DNA from: Lyophyllum atratum
Lineage: Eukaryota; Basidiomycota; Agaricomycetes; Agaricales; Lyophyllaceae
Length of the DNA: 64,000 nt
Direction of reading: 5' to 3'
Assembly: GCA_014905825.1 (NCBI GenBank)
Contig: JACGCN010000047.1
Coordinates: forward strand, 1-64,000
The position numbers and the translations under genes are program-made. The notes under the pieces were generated by a model. The model saw only the letters and a list, made by a program, of their open reading frames with translations, ran no database searches and was not told the origin of the DNA. Below, in pieces: positions 11,306-21,952 of the stretch; positions within the stretch are counted from its first letter, which is position 1, and each line of letters starts with the position of its first letter.

Positions 11306-12730
11306 TTAGATGTTCGGGTTCTTGATGAAGTCTTCTACAAGCTTCTTGAACTCGCGCGGCCTATCGCTAGTGTCAGCATATACTTCGCATAGTCACGGAA
11401 GTGCAAATACCTGTCGCCGTGAACTGCGTGCCAGAATAATCATATTTAGGGTACCGCGATTGAATCAAGCGAGGATATAACATACCCCAATGACCCGCAT
11501 CGAGTGTTTCCAGTTTGAGATTAGGGAAGAACGCCTCCATCGGTCCCAGGCTATGGCGATTGATAAATCTGGTCCCACAAAAACGCATAAATAGTATCAA
11601 AAAGCATTCATATAGCAGCGGCGGTACTCACGCGCTCTGGCGCCCTTTGATGAACAGCGTGGGGCCCTCCCACGTCCGGTCGCCCGGGAGATAAGGGAAC
11701 GACCCGATCTCGGGAATAGCTTCGCCGAGTGTGTCCAGCGGGACGCGGAACTTGGCGTGCGGCGCGCTGGATGAGAGGGGGTCGAGGTTCGTTAGGAGGA
11801 ATTGCCGTGTGTCGGGATCCTGTTCCAGTGTAAGCTCATTGGTAGATGTACAGAGCGGAGTCCTAAGGAACTACGTACCGACTCGTAGGCTTCCAGCACC
11901 TCGAGCGCCTCCTTCCGCGACGTGATCTGCATACCCTCGATCTCCTGCATGCCCTCGATGTACCCTTTAAACTCCGGCGATAGCTCAGCGCGTACGGGCG
12001 CAATGTCTACGACGATCAGCTTGGATAGGATGTGTGCGTTCGAGGGTTCGCAGAGTGATGGGTCGAGCGCGACGGACATGGCAGCTTTCCCTCCCCTGGT
12101 ACAGTTAGCTTACGGCTCTCGTGAGGAGGAGGAAGACATACATAGAGTGTCCCAGGAGAGTGATGTTGGAGAGTGAGTGCGAGTGGAGGAAGTGCAGGAC
12201 GTCGGCGGCCATGGCGGGGTAGGTCATGGGCTGGACGTGGGGTGAGGTTCCGTGATTCCGTAGATCCTGTAGTCTCGCATGAGCACGTTGTACACTCTGT
12301 TAAGGCGAGAAGTGGAGGTACAATAGCGTAGACGGGTATGTCCAAGTCCTTCATGAAGACCTTGGATAGCGACCTAAAGTTCCGCTTGGAGCCTCTGTTT
12401 TTCAGATGATTAATAAACTGGCGCGCGTTTTGAGGCTTGGTATTTCGCGACTCACAATAGCCCATGGAGGATAACCAACGCTCCTTCCGTCTTATTCCCG
12501 TCTGGTGGGATGTAAGCCGCATAGTCGAGATCCACAACGTGCTGCTTCAGCGCATGGGATGCGAAAGTTGCCCGTGCAATACCTTGTCTCCAGCCTACAT
12601 GTAAATGATGGTAAGGAACTCTTCGCAAGTGTATAATGAGAGAAAGGATATGTATACATGTTGGAGCTACCCTCAGCGCAGCTGCAGGCCGAATTCGCGA
12701 CAAGCATGTTGAGAGCGTTGGAAATAACAT
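11306..12730 (-). CDS. ABHD11/Imo32-like alpha/beta hydrolase, copy 1
   Basis: Reads from MLFPTLSTCLSRIRPAAALR (basic, Ser/Ala-rich, compatible with a mitochondrial presequence) into ALVILHGLLGSKRNF (oxyanion HG), then DLRNHGTSPHVQPMTY, the nucleophile elbow LLGHSMGG, KLIVVDIAPV, and a C-terminal GHWVHGDSDRPREFKKLVED with the catalytic His. This is the order seen in ABHD11 and yeast Imo32, mitochondrial serine hydrolases. About seven introns. The last includes a 13-nt microexon (11411-11423) that supplies VHGDS; without it the catalytic-His region is out of frame. The extreme N-terminal exon boundary is uncertain. A paralogue lies at 20397-21738 with several shared intron positions. Confidence 0.85.
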
Positions 12731-13097
12731 TCGTTTACTCGGATGACTCGGGATTGACGGAGTTGCCCGGCCCGATGACTACCCCAACTTCGAGTTTCTC
12801 TCCACCATCTTTTATAGGTGTCGTTCTCGGAAATCAAGGCGCTAAGTGGAGTCACAATGACATTGATTGCAAGGATAGCGGGGATAACACCGCTACGCGG
12901 TCAAAACTTAGCAGTACGTAGGTAATAGTATGTAGATATCCAATGATGCTAACAAGATAACCAGCAAAGCAGCAAAACAGGGAAAGTTGAATATAGTACA
13001 CGGGGCATGAACGAGTTCTTAAATTAAGGTGTCCGAACCAATAACGAGGACGGTCCGGGATCGTAAACAGATAGTAGGAAATTATCTCTCTGGTACC

Positions 13098-14010
13098 TCA
13101 TCCGCAGTTGAAGTAGTTGCCGGGGATGACATTCGGGCATCCTTGCGTATCTATCGGGCCAAGACACATGTCACAGTCAGGAGTGGGGACACAAAAGCCT
13201 GGAAAGGAGGTCTCGCACCTCTGTTCACAGGGCAATCAGCCGGGTCATCACAACACCTGATGCAAGCGCGGGGACCAGCAGGTTCGACGAGCTCGACGTA
13301 ATGGTTGTATCTACCAGCCCAGCCCACCGAAAATAAGCATCAACTCTACAGGACACTCGGAACAGGGAAAAACGTACCCCAAGCACTTGCTCCCCTCTGG
13401 ATTTCCCCGGCCGCCAACTCCGCCGCTGGAGTCGTACTGGCCACCGACATCGCGGGGGTTGAGGCGATCGACAAGTTCGGGCCTGATACAACCCGTCACT
13501 AGCAAAAGGAGGCATCCCAAGTCAGGCATGGTGTGAAGGGATTGCTGGTCCTTGAAGAAGGAGTGCTTACGTTGCGTGTAACGCTTGCCGTTCCTCCCTT
13601 TACCCGTCTTCAACGCGACGTTGCGCCAGAACTGCGCGGGCAGCTGACCTTGCTGGGGCGAGTACCGTCCGGCAGGCGAGCAGTAGGTCTTCATCCCGCC
13701 CGGATGCTCGCTGTCTCCGATATCTGTGTGCGGGTTACTATACCATGGCAGGGGCATGAGATGCTGCCGAGAAGGGTCTGGACGATACTGTGTATAGGCT
13801 TACCGAGGCATAATCATACTGCGGAGGTATAAGTACCGCGTCAAGTACTGAAATAGGGAGCTCGTACCAGAAATTATCAGCATTGGTGATAGAAACGATG
13901 TTGTCCGCTGACTGCCTAGACTCCAGGAGCGTGTCAAGGCCGCCAGGGGAGGCAAGTGTAAAGGGGATCGCATAGAGCGCGAGGAGAACGGTGGAAAGGA
14001 GGTACTGCAT
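13098..14010 (-). CDS. Small Cys-rich secreted protein, basidiomycete family
   Basis: The signal peptide MQYLLSTVLLALYAIPFTLA is followed by a mature chain reading SADNIVSITNADNF, C, MIMPRNPHTDIGDSEHPGG, TYCSPAGRY, GQLPAQFWRNVALKTG, TGCIRPELVDRLNP, GGQYDSSGGVGGRGNPEGS, YNHYVELVEPAGPRACIRCC and a C-terminal CPNVIPGNYFNCG. I recall this as a widespread secreted family in mushrooms with conserved Cys and the DIGDSEHPGG motif; its function is unknown to me. Six exons, including a 15-nt microexon (13804-13818) encoding MIMPR. With it the whole frame is intact. The mature protein is about 200 residues and probably extracellular with several disulfides. Confidence 0.8.
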
Positions 14011-14608
14011 CGTTTGCGAGGTCGATGTATGTGGGCAAAAGGTCAACAGAAAAAAGGCGATCTATAGTCTGGTTTTATATTCGAAACATGGCTGACGGGC
14101 TAGGGGCTAAAATCCCTGGACCAGGCGTATGATATCGCGTATGTAATGACGCGCATGTTCGGGTTCGGGTTTCAAGCAAGAGGGGCGCGCGGGGTCAGAT
14201 GGTTTATTTTCGTACGAAAATCTTGCGAAAATCGGTATCACTCGTCAGGTACCTCGCGTCACGGCCACGGACTGTGGACAGGATTGACCATGATATGAGC
14301 AAGTGATCACCATCGGACTGCGGTATCTCCACCTAATATGCAAACTCATCCTCGAGCCATAGGTAGTCGTTATCGGCGAGCTCAACAACGACATTACGGA
14401 TCTCTGGAGCGCTGCCTAGTCAGTCAGACTCTGCTTGGGATGGTGAGGTTCAGAGAGAAGGAAGCATGAGTTAAATTCAAATCGAAATTGAAATTGATGA
14501 TCGCTGACAAATCCCTCGTGGAAGCGTCCCGATGACGATGTTTCAGCCATAAAGGGGAAACGAAACATGTCAGTATTCGAGAGCCGCACCTCCTCGTCAA
14601 TACAACAA
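14011..14608. other. Intergenic
   Basis: Promoter of the secreted protein gene and 3' flank of tsc13. No gene or repeat recognised. Confidence 0.45.
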
Positions 14609-16054
14609 TTACAGAATGTAGGGGATCATAGCGTATCTTCCCCTGGGGTACTCTTTTCCAAACTCCTTCTTGTACTTCTTATGCTTCTGCAGGGCCCACA
14701 CGCCCATAATTGACGTCGCGATAACGGTAAACACTCCAGCTAGACATCATAAGATACATCAGCGATATCCCGTCGTTTCTGGCTGCCACAAGGAGCTGGA
14801 GGAACAGGACTTACCAGCCACACTACCGGTCATCGCCCAAATGACAGCCCAGCCCACGCTCTCGAAGAAATAATTGGGGCACGAGATCATTGTGAACCCG
14901 TATCCGTAGGGGACTGCGCGAACGCGGGTGCCAGGGGGTCGGAGTGCCCGGAGTGTAAGATGAGTACGGAGGTTGGATAGTTCCGCGAACTGCAAAGGAG
15001 GCTGAGTCCTAGACCGGGACGACAAGGAGTAGGAGACGTACCGCCCAGATCCCGGTACATATCCAGAGGAAGGTTTTGTTATCCCGAATGGTCCCAGCTA
15101 CATAAGGAGAGGTTGCTGAATACTTGGGCCGGTAGACGTCATAAGCCAGGGCAAGGCCTGTGAACAGCATCCGATTAAGACCGGTAATAGTTTATGACAC
15201 GGGGTGACATTACCGCTTAAGAGGTGATAATGGGCGGAGCTGGAGGTTAACTGGTGAGTAACATATGGAAAGTGGAACCAACGCGTAGACATACTTTCTG
15301 AATACGTAATTGAAAGGCATTGTGCCATGGGAGAACCGATGCACCCTATGACGGCGAAGTTAGCCCTCAGGTACGGATGAGGTAGGTTGCATTACTGACA
15401 ATAGCGTCTCGAGTTCGCGTTTCAAGAAGTGCACCATAACCATGACGTAAACGAACCTACAAGTGCATCAGGCAAGTTTCAAACAAGCGAGAAGGACAAC
15501 GGCATACTTCTGTAAAGCACTATGCTGAACATCTTGGCCATACCAGAGTCGAGGTAAATGATAGAACAGGGGATGAATGATGAGAGGTCCGCCCTGGAGA
15601 TAACATCATCAACGGTGAAACATATCGGTGTGAGGACTCGGGTTGACATACGTATTCAATGAGGAATACGGTCCTCCAGCTGAGTTGGGGTCCTAAATCC
15701 TTGACCTGGAGCTCGCCGTCCTGTTTCCCCACTACTTCGGCGACCTTCTGCTCGTCGTTCAAACTGCCCCTCTCGCCTTTGCGGCTGAGTTTTTGACGTG
15801 CTGCATAGAACTGACACGATCATATATAAGCATTTCGACCGTATCAAGAAGGAGAACGCGATGTATGCCCGGTAACTACGCGTACTGCCGCAAGCGTCTG
15901 CAAAACACGAAAGACAACTCACTTTTGGAAATTTGGTAGTGATCAAAGCCTTGACATCTGCAACGGTGAAGTCCTCGTCGCAGTCGATAGTTATGGGGAG
16001 TCCGCGGGCGAACGGCGGTGGCTTGGAAACAGACGAGATGGTTAATGTAACCAT
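14609..16054 (-). CDS. tsc13: Very-long-chain enoyl-CoA reductase Tsc13
   Basis: An N-terminal ubiquitin-like region (MVTLTISSVSKPPPFARGLP, DCDEDFTVADVKALITTKFP) leads into LSWRTVFLIEY, PLIIHPLFYHLPRL, FVYVMVMVHFLKRELETL, HRFSHGTMPF, the steroid-reductase core NLRTHLTLRALRPPGT and PYGYGFTMISCPNYFFE, and a basic end LQKHKKYKKEFGKEYPRGRY. It catalyses the last step of the ER very-long-chain fatty acid elongation cycle, reducing trans-2-enoyl-CoA with NADPH for sphingolipids. The active-site region (HRFSHGTMP, PNYFFE) is present. Eight introns, including a 26-nt exon (15214-15239). Intact, about 310 residues. Divergent from the ABC transporter 1.35 kb away. Confidence 0.93.
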
Positions 16055-17404
16055 AGTGGAAGCGGCGCCGACCTGATAGCCTCGGTACAACACGGCCAAG
16101 ACGAAACTGACGGGTGACGTGGGTTTGTTTGTCCTTGTAAGGTTTCGAGTCCAATGCCTTTACTCGTATGGCCACCAATTGAAATGCATGCGATCCGAAC
16201 GGTGCAAAGTTGAACTACTCCCATTTCATGGTCAACGGCGAATACACAAGTACTATGAGGCTTTGCTCAGCTCTTGCATCGTAAAGAAAATTGTCAGGAA
16301 AGGGTGAGATGATCTACATTCGTCGAACAGCCATGTCTCAAGGGGTCAACATACAGATGTCTGTGCTGTACAGATCATCACATTGTCGACTTGACCTTGA
16401 CTTAACCATCAGCATAGCGTGCCGAAGTCATTCACGTTCCATCTACCGTCGGGGACAAAAGCGCTGTATGGCGCGCCTACGGGCCAAGATATACACGGTG
16501 GGCGCCGACGCGTCGCATGAGTCTCTAGCCTTTCGTCGTTCCCAATGCCCACATACCGTCACGGTCATCCTTCACAAGAAGTCAACCTTTGAGGCGAAGC
16601 CAATGAAGCCATGACTGTCAAGCATTCCCAATGTCAAAGATTCAGAATGACGCTGGGACACTGTTTCACTATCAGCTGTGTATTCGGCTGGCGGCGGTTC
16701 CGCTAATTAATATACCGCACATTCAGAACCTGCCTATATCCATTACTTGGGTCCTCGCCGTGGTCAATCCCCGGTACTCTACTGCGACAGAACTCATCCA
16801 GTAATCCTCATGAACTGTAAGGCCTACCTTGTCTCCATATTTCATTGGCTCATTTTTTCTGGCCCAGGAGCACAGCACCCCTGCGAAGAGATGACTGAAT
16901 TTACGAAGAGCAAACGAAGAGATGTCGGAGGCTTTATATTAAAGGGGATGATGCCCATTATGGGATCGGGAGAATTTGATCCGGAACGGAAGCATATCTC
17001 TCCCGGGCCAAAGCCCGTCCATCACGAATCAGGTTCAAACTCACACAGCGATCTCCAACTGTACCTGGTAAGTTGTTGATCACTGCCCTTCGATGTATGG
17101 GGTACACAGATATGATGCCCATATCCAGTACCCACAAGCACATTCTATCTACCTAGGCCGCGATACAGAATGCACCGCCCTGATCAAGCCCTGCTTCCAA
17201 GGCACATGTCATGGAATGCAGTATGCTGTCATACGCCCACATACCGATAGAGATGGAACCAAGACTTAGCCCAATCAAACATACTAGCCAAAGTCTCCAC
17301 CGGGCTCGGCTCTGTCCGCATCAGCACCCTGTCACAAAGTAGACCTACATATAAGCCTACAATGGATCGCCTTTCGAGATTGATATACACACCCCACCTC
17401 TCCA
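16055..17404. other. Divergent intergenic region, tsc13 / ABC transporter
   Basis: 1.35 kb without a recognised gene. Carries the promoters of both flanking genes. Confidence 0.5.
17347..17356 (+). promoter_or_regulatory. TATA box of the ABC transporter gene
   Basis: ACATATAAGC lies about 50 bp upstream of the ATG at 17405. Confidence 0.5.
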
Positions 17405-20239
17405 ATGGACAACACTTCGTCTACTTCCCTCCCTAATACTATGCACGGATACGCACACATGCCGCCGACCAATTCTGTTCTCTCCTTTGCGCATTTGAGC
17501 TACGAGGTTCCAGTGAAGGGTGGCGCAGCGAAGAAGCTGCTAGACGATGTATCAGTCGAGGTCAAAGCCGGCGAGCTACTCGCGATCATGGTGAGCTCCC
17601 CCAGTTCACGTATCCGCTATACTCGGCGAACTGAAACTGTGGCGGTCACAGGGTCCTTCAGGTGCAGGCAAGTCAAACCCCGCATAACACCATGGCGAAC
17701 TTGAACGCACGCTAACTAAGCACCTACGAACCAGGGAAGAGCACGCTGCTCGATGTGATGGCGTTTCGGAAACATGCGACTGGGGATTCTTCCGTAGGTC
17801 CATCTCATCAAAGGTATGCGGTCTCTGGCGGGCTGACCGGACCTCGGGCAGGTGCGGCTAAACAACCGTCCGATAGGCGCTCGTATGATGCATCGGATTT
17901 CGACATTTGTCGAGCAGGAGGATGCGCTCCTTGGTGTGTTGACCGTTCGGGAATCGATAACCTATGCACTCCGCTTGAGGTAAGCCGTTATCCGACCAGT
18001 TCATAGTAAGATCGCATTAATTCTCGGGATAGCCTTCCACTGCTTCCGCGGAAAGATGTGGTTCATCGCGTTGACCGCGTCATTGCTTCATTAGGATTGC
18101 AGTCGTGTGCGGAGCAACAAATCGGGACACCGATCTCGAGGGGAATCTCTGGCGGTACGTTCGACGGATATCTTTGTATTTAGTCGAGAATGTTGATTTT
18201 CCTTCTCATTAACCAGGCCAGAAACGCCGTGTCACCGCTGCGTGCGCCATGGTGACATACCCGTGAGCCTCCTTCGCCGTTGCCAATCATGGTCATTCAC
18301 AATATTTCGACAGACGTATTTTACTTCTCGATGAAGTTACATCTGGGGTAAAATTCCCTTCTCTTCCTTTGAAAGCATGATCTGAACCCCTTTCAGCTCG
18401 ATAGTACATCTGCGAAGGAAGTAATGTCGGCCATTCGAACGTTAGCTGTCGCCGAAGGCATGATCGTTCTCGCCACAATTCACCAGCCGTCCTTAGAAAC
18501 CCTCGCTCAGTTCACCAACCTTCTCATGCTAGCAGAAGGAAAAACGTGCTACTCTGGTCCGGTGGAAGATCTGGAAGGGTTTTTCGAGCGGTGGGGGCGG
18601 CCTGTTGAACGATTCGTGTGTATCCATCTGATTATTTCATGTCTGTCACCCTCTAAGCGTATCATGTTCCAGCACACACCCGCCGAGCACGCCATGAATT
18701 TCCTCAACAACGACTTCGTGCCCTCGAACTCGGAGTCGAAAGGCGTCGGTGTCCACAATTTACGTGAATATTACCTGTCGACTCTCAAAGTGCCGAGCCA
18801 GTCCATCAGCACGGTGGATGACTACGACAGCCATGCACCGGAGGACGAGACGGCGGATGAACATGGGAAAGCAGGGCCCCTCAGCACACTCTTCTGGAAC
18901 ACCGTGGTGTTGTCGGAGCGAAGCTCGAAGAACTATTCGAGGAATCTTCTTGCGTATGGTGTTCGTGCGGGGATGTACGGAGGTGCGTTAACTTGTGCAT
19001 GATTGAGCTCCAATTCCTACTGAGAATCTGTATCCAGGCATGGGTCTTATGCTCGCGTGAGTGGAATTATTGCCGTTGCCTCTCTCAGATTTGACGTCAT
19101 GTTTTTGATAGCACGATATGGATACGGCTCGGGCACAAGGACTCCACGATCAACGACAGATTATCTGTACACTTCTACAGTGTGGCGTTCCTGGCGTTCG
19201 TGAGTAGAATTCTCGAGGTTATCATTTCAATTGAAGGTTTTCCTAAATACGCTCTTTCAGATGTCTGTCGCCGGCATTCCAGGCTGTGAGTACCTAGTCC
19301 TTCTACTGCTCCCCGACACTTAACATCCATATACAGTCCTAGAAGAACGCTCCGTATATTACAGAGAAACGAAAAACGGGCTCTACAGCACCCTCCCCTT
19401 CTTAATCTCAAACACATTGGTTAACATCCCATTCCTGTTCGGGTGTACCGTCCTGTTCACACTGATTAGCTACTGGGCAATCGTATGTTTATCTTCTGAG
19501 TTTACCTTGGAATCCAATCTTACAAGAAATCACTTCTAGGGTCTACATACCGGCGGAATGGCATTTTTTCCGCTTCCTTGGCTTCCTCTTTTTGGCGATA
19601 TTGGTCGCGGAGAGCCAAGTTCTCGTCGTCGCGTCATTCCTGCCCGTTTTCGTGGCTGCTTTGGCTATCGCTGCTTTGTAAGTTGTAATCTTTGAAGCAT
19701 CCCCAATTATCGCTTATGCTGCTATCAGTGTCAATGGATTCTGGATGAGCGTCGGGGGATACTTGTTTGTCCCATCCGTCGTTCTTGTTGATATTTCGTC
19801 TGACATGGATTCTAGTATCAAAGCCCGGTCCCTGCCACGATTCTGGTACTATTCCTTCCATTTCATGGACTACCAAAAATACGCCTTCGAGCTCCTCACA
19901 AACGTAAGACAATCTCCACCCTTTTCGTACTGTGCATCAGCTGATCGCTCTGACCTTCCAGTCGGACCTCCGAGGATTGACCTTCCAGTGCGAAAGGCTG
20001 ACAAGCGGCTCCTGCGTATGCGCATATCCCTCGTCGACGCCTGAAACCTGCACGGTCTCTGGCGAAGACGTGTTGGAGTATCTTGGAATCGGATCTATAT
20101 CGTATGGGAAGTGGGCGGCTATCCTTGTATCGATCTTCATAATTTTCCGTATAGGGTGAGGGGTCCTTCTTATTCGTGGCGACAACTGCTGACTATTGGC
20201 TGCAGTCTCTATTTCGCGCTCAGAATGCGATCGAATTGA
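17405..20239 (+). CDS. ABCG-type half transporter (one frameshift)
   Basis: Order: one nucleotide-binding domain, then a membrane domain (ABCG/White type). Seen: SYEVPVKGGAAKKLLDDVSV, Walker A GPSGAGKST, signature ISGGQKRRV, Walker B RILLLDEVTSGLDS, H-loop TIHQPS, then membrane segments (LLAYGVRAGMYGGMGLMLA, FLISNTLVNIPFLFG, FLFLAILVAESQ, WAAILVSIFIIF). Seventeen introns inferred. Walker A is spread over three exons, the middle one only 16 nt (17652-17667) and followed by a GC-AG intron. One lesion: a run of six T at 19564-19569, where five keep GLHTGGMAFF in frame with RFLGFLFLAILVAESQ. A single extra T is either an assembly error or a recent inactivating mutation. It should export a hydrophobic compound at the plasma membrane or vacuole as a dimer; substrate unknown. 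Confidence 0.85.
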
Positions 20240-20396
20240 AATCCGAGTATGACGACCGGCTGCACATTATCGTATGTATATCGATTATATCTGTATTCTG
20301 CCTATATCCGTGTAATATGTAACATCAGTAACAAGTTGTCATGTTGGCCTTCACTAGTCGTGCCAAGCCTACGAAGTACTCGGTGGAAACGTTCTG

Positions 20397-21738
20397 TCAA
20401 GTCCGTTTACCGAGTATGAAGTCAACGAAGATCTTCTTAAATTCGAGGGGCTTGTCGGCGTGCACTGGGAAACGGAACGTGGTTAGGACATGAGGGTAAC
20501 ACCGGAAGCTCGGAAAAAGAAACGTACCCCAATGACCAGTGTCAAGGACCTCCAGCCTCATGTTAGGAAAGAAGGCTCTGAAAACAGGAATGTTCGTGTC
20601 ATCAATGTAGCTGGAGACGAAATTAAATGACTGGCACTCCAAGGAAGCGAAACCTCAACATACTCGCTCTTTGCAGCTTTGACGACCAATGTCCTGCCAT
20701 GCCACTGGCGTCCTTCTTCCGGTGTGAACGGGAACGAGCCCAGGGCCGGAATTGCTTCAGTAAGAATGTCGACAGGGATCTTGAACTTGGCCGTCTCCTC
20801 CGAGCCGCTCGGTGGCAGCACGAGATTCGTCAACAGGAATTGTCGAACTTGAGTATTCTATGGTCGTTCTAGCAAGATGAGCTATAAGAAATGGGAAGGA
20901 CACACCTTTTCTTCCGTTTGTAGTATCTTATCCGCCTCTTCCCTCGTCCTGACTCCAGAGGCAGGGTCCTCAATACGCGCCATAAGCTTCAAGTACCGAA
21001 CGAACGCAGGCGAAAGGGACGACCGCGTCGGCGCAATGTCCGACACGATCAGATTCGAAAGGCTACTAGGGACGGGCGACGAAAGTGCCAGCGTCATAGC
21101 CACTTTCCCTCCCCTGGACTGTGCCATTCAGCGCATGCCTAAAGAACGGAGTGGAAGGTGTGGTGCTCACATCGAATGGCCCAGCACCGAAACGTCAGCC
21201 AACTGGTTCTTGGTGATGAAGTGGTGCACGTCGGCTGCCATGGACTCGTAGGTCATGGGTTTGGCGTGTGGGGAGGAGCCGTGGTTGCGGAGGTCGAGCG
21301 CGTAGATGGGACGGTTGAGGTCGCGCTGGAAGGCTTTGCATAGGGAGGCGAAGTTTCGTTTTGAACCACTAGGTCCAGAGATGCGTCAGCAGGAGACTTG
21401 GAAGCGAAAGCAGCGTTTGTCGACGTACAATAGACCGTGCAGAATCAGAACGGCGCCTTCCGTCTTATTTCCACCTGGTGGAATGTATGCGTCCGAAGAA
21501 AGATCTACTGGAGTAGCTTGAGTGGATGCATTTCGGTGATGCGGCACCGTCCGAAGGGTGGTTGAGCCGTTTTGAGCTGCGACGCGACGCGTGTGGTGGT
21601 GCCAGTGACTAGCAAGTTGAACAGGTTAGAAGGACCATTCCAATGATCTCTGAGAGGAGAACTACTTGGAATGTACCTATTTCCTGCCTGAATCCTATGC
21701 CAACAAGTCCGTTGCCCAAGAAGCTTCGATATTTGCAT
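20397..21738 (-). CDS. ABHD11/Imo32-like alpha/beta hydrolase, copy 2
   Basis: Starts MQISKLLGQRTCWHRIQAG (basic, possibly a mitochondrial presequence), then DLSSDAYIPPGGNKTEGA, VLILHGLL, GSKRNFASLCKAFQRD, LDLRNHGSSPHAKPMTYE, nucleophile VLGHSMGGK, LIVSDIAPTRSSLSPAF, RQFLLTNLVLPPSGSE, NIPVFRAFFPNMRLEV and GHWVHADKPLEFKKIFVDF with the catalytic His. Six introns; intact. Intron positions after HGLL, within HSM|GG and after GHW match copy 1 at 11306-12730, showing descent from one gene. Copy 2 has no intron where copy 1 has the microexon. Copies are about 9 kb apart with tsc13, the secreted protein and the ABC gene between, so this is not a simple tandem. Confidence 0.87.
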
Positions 21739-21952
21739 TCTGAGGGTTGTGCGAGCTGCTGTATCTAGACGGGAAATGAAGGAGGTCAGGAACGAAAGCC
21801 GCAGTGGCTGTGTTATTTTCTGCTTCAGAACATGACGATGCTATCCCAATGACCCAACGTCCTCAAACACGAATTTCGAACTCATTGCAGCCCGCGGTAC
21901 CCAATTACAATTACAACATCTATGCTGTTCCTAAATTACACCAACGCCTGTA

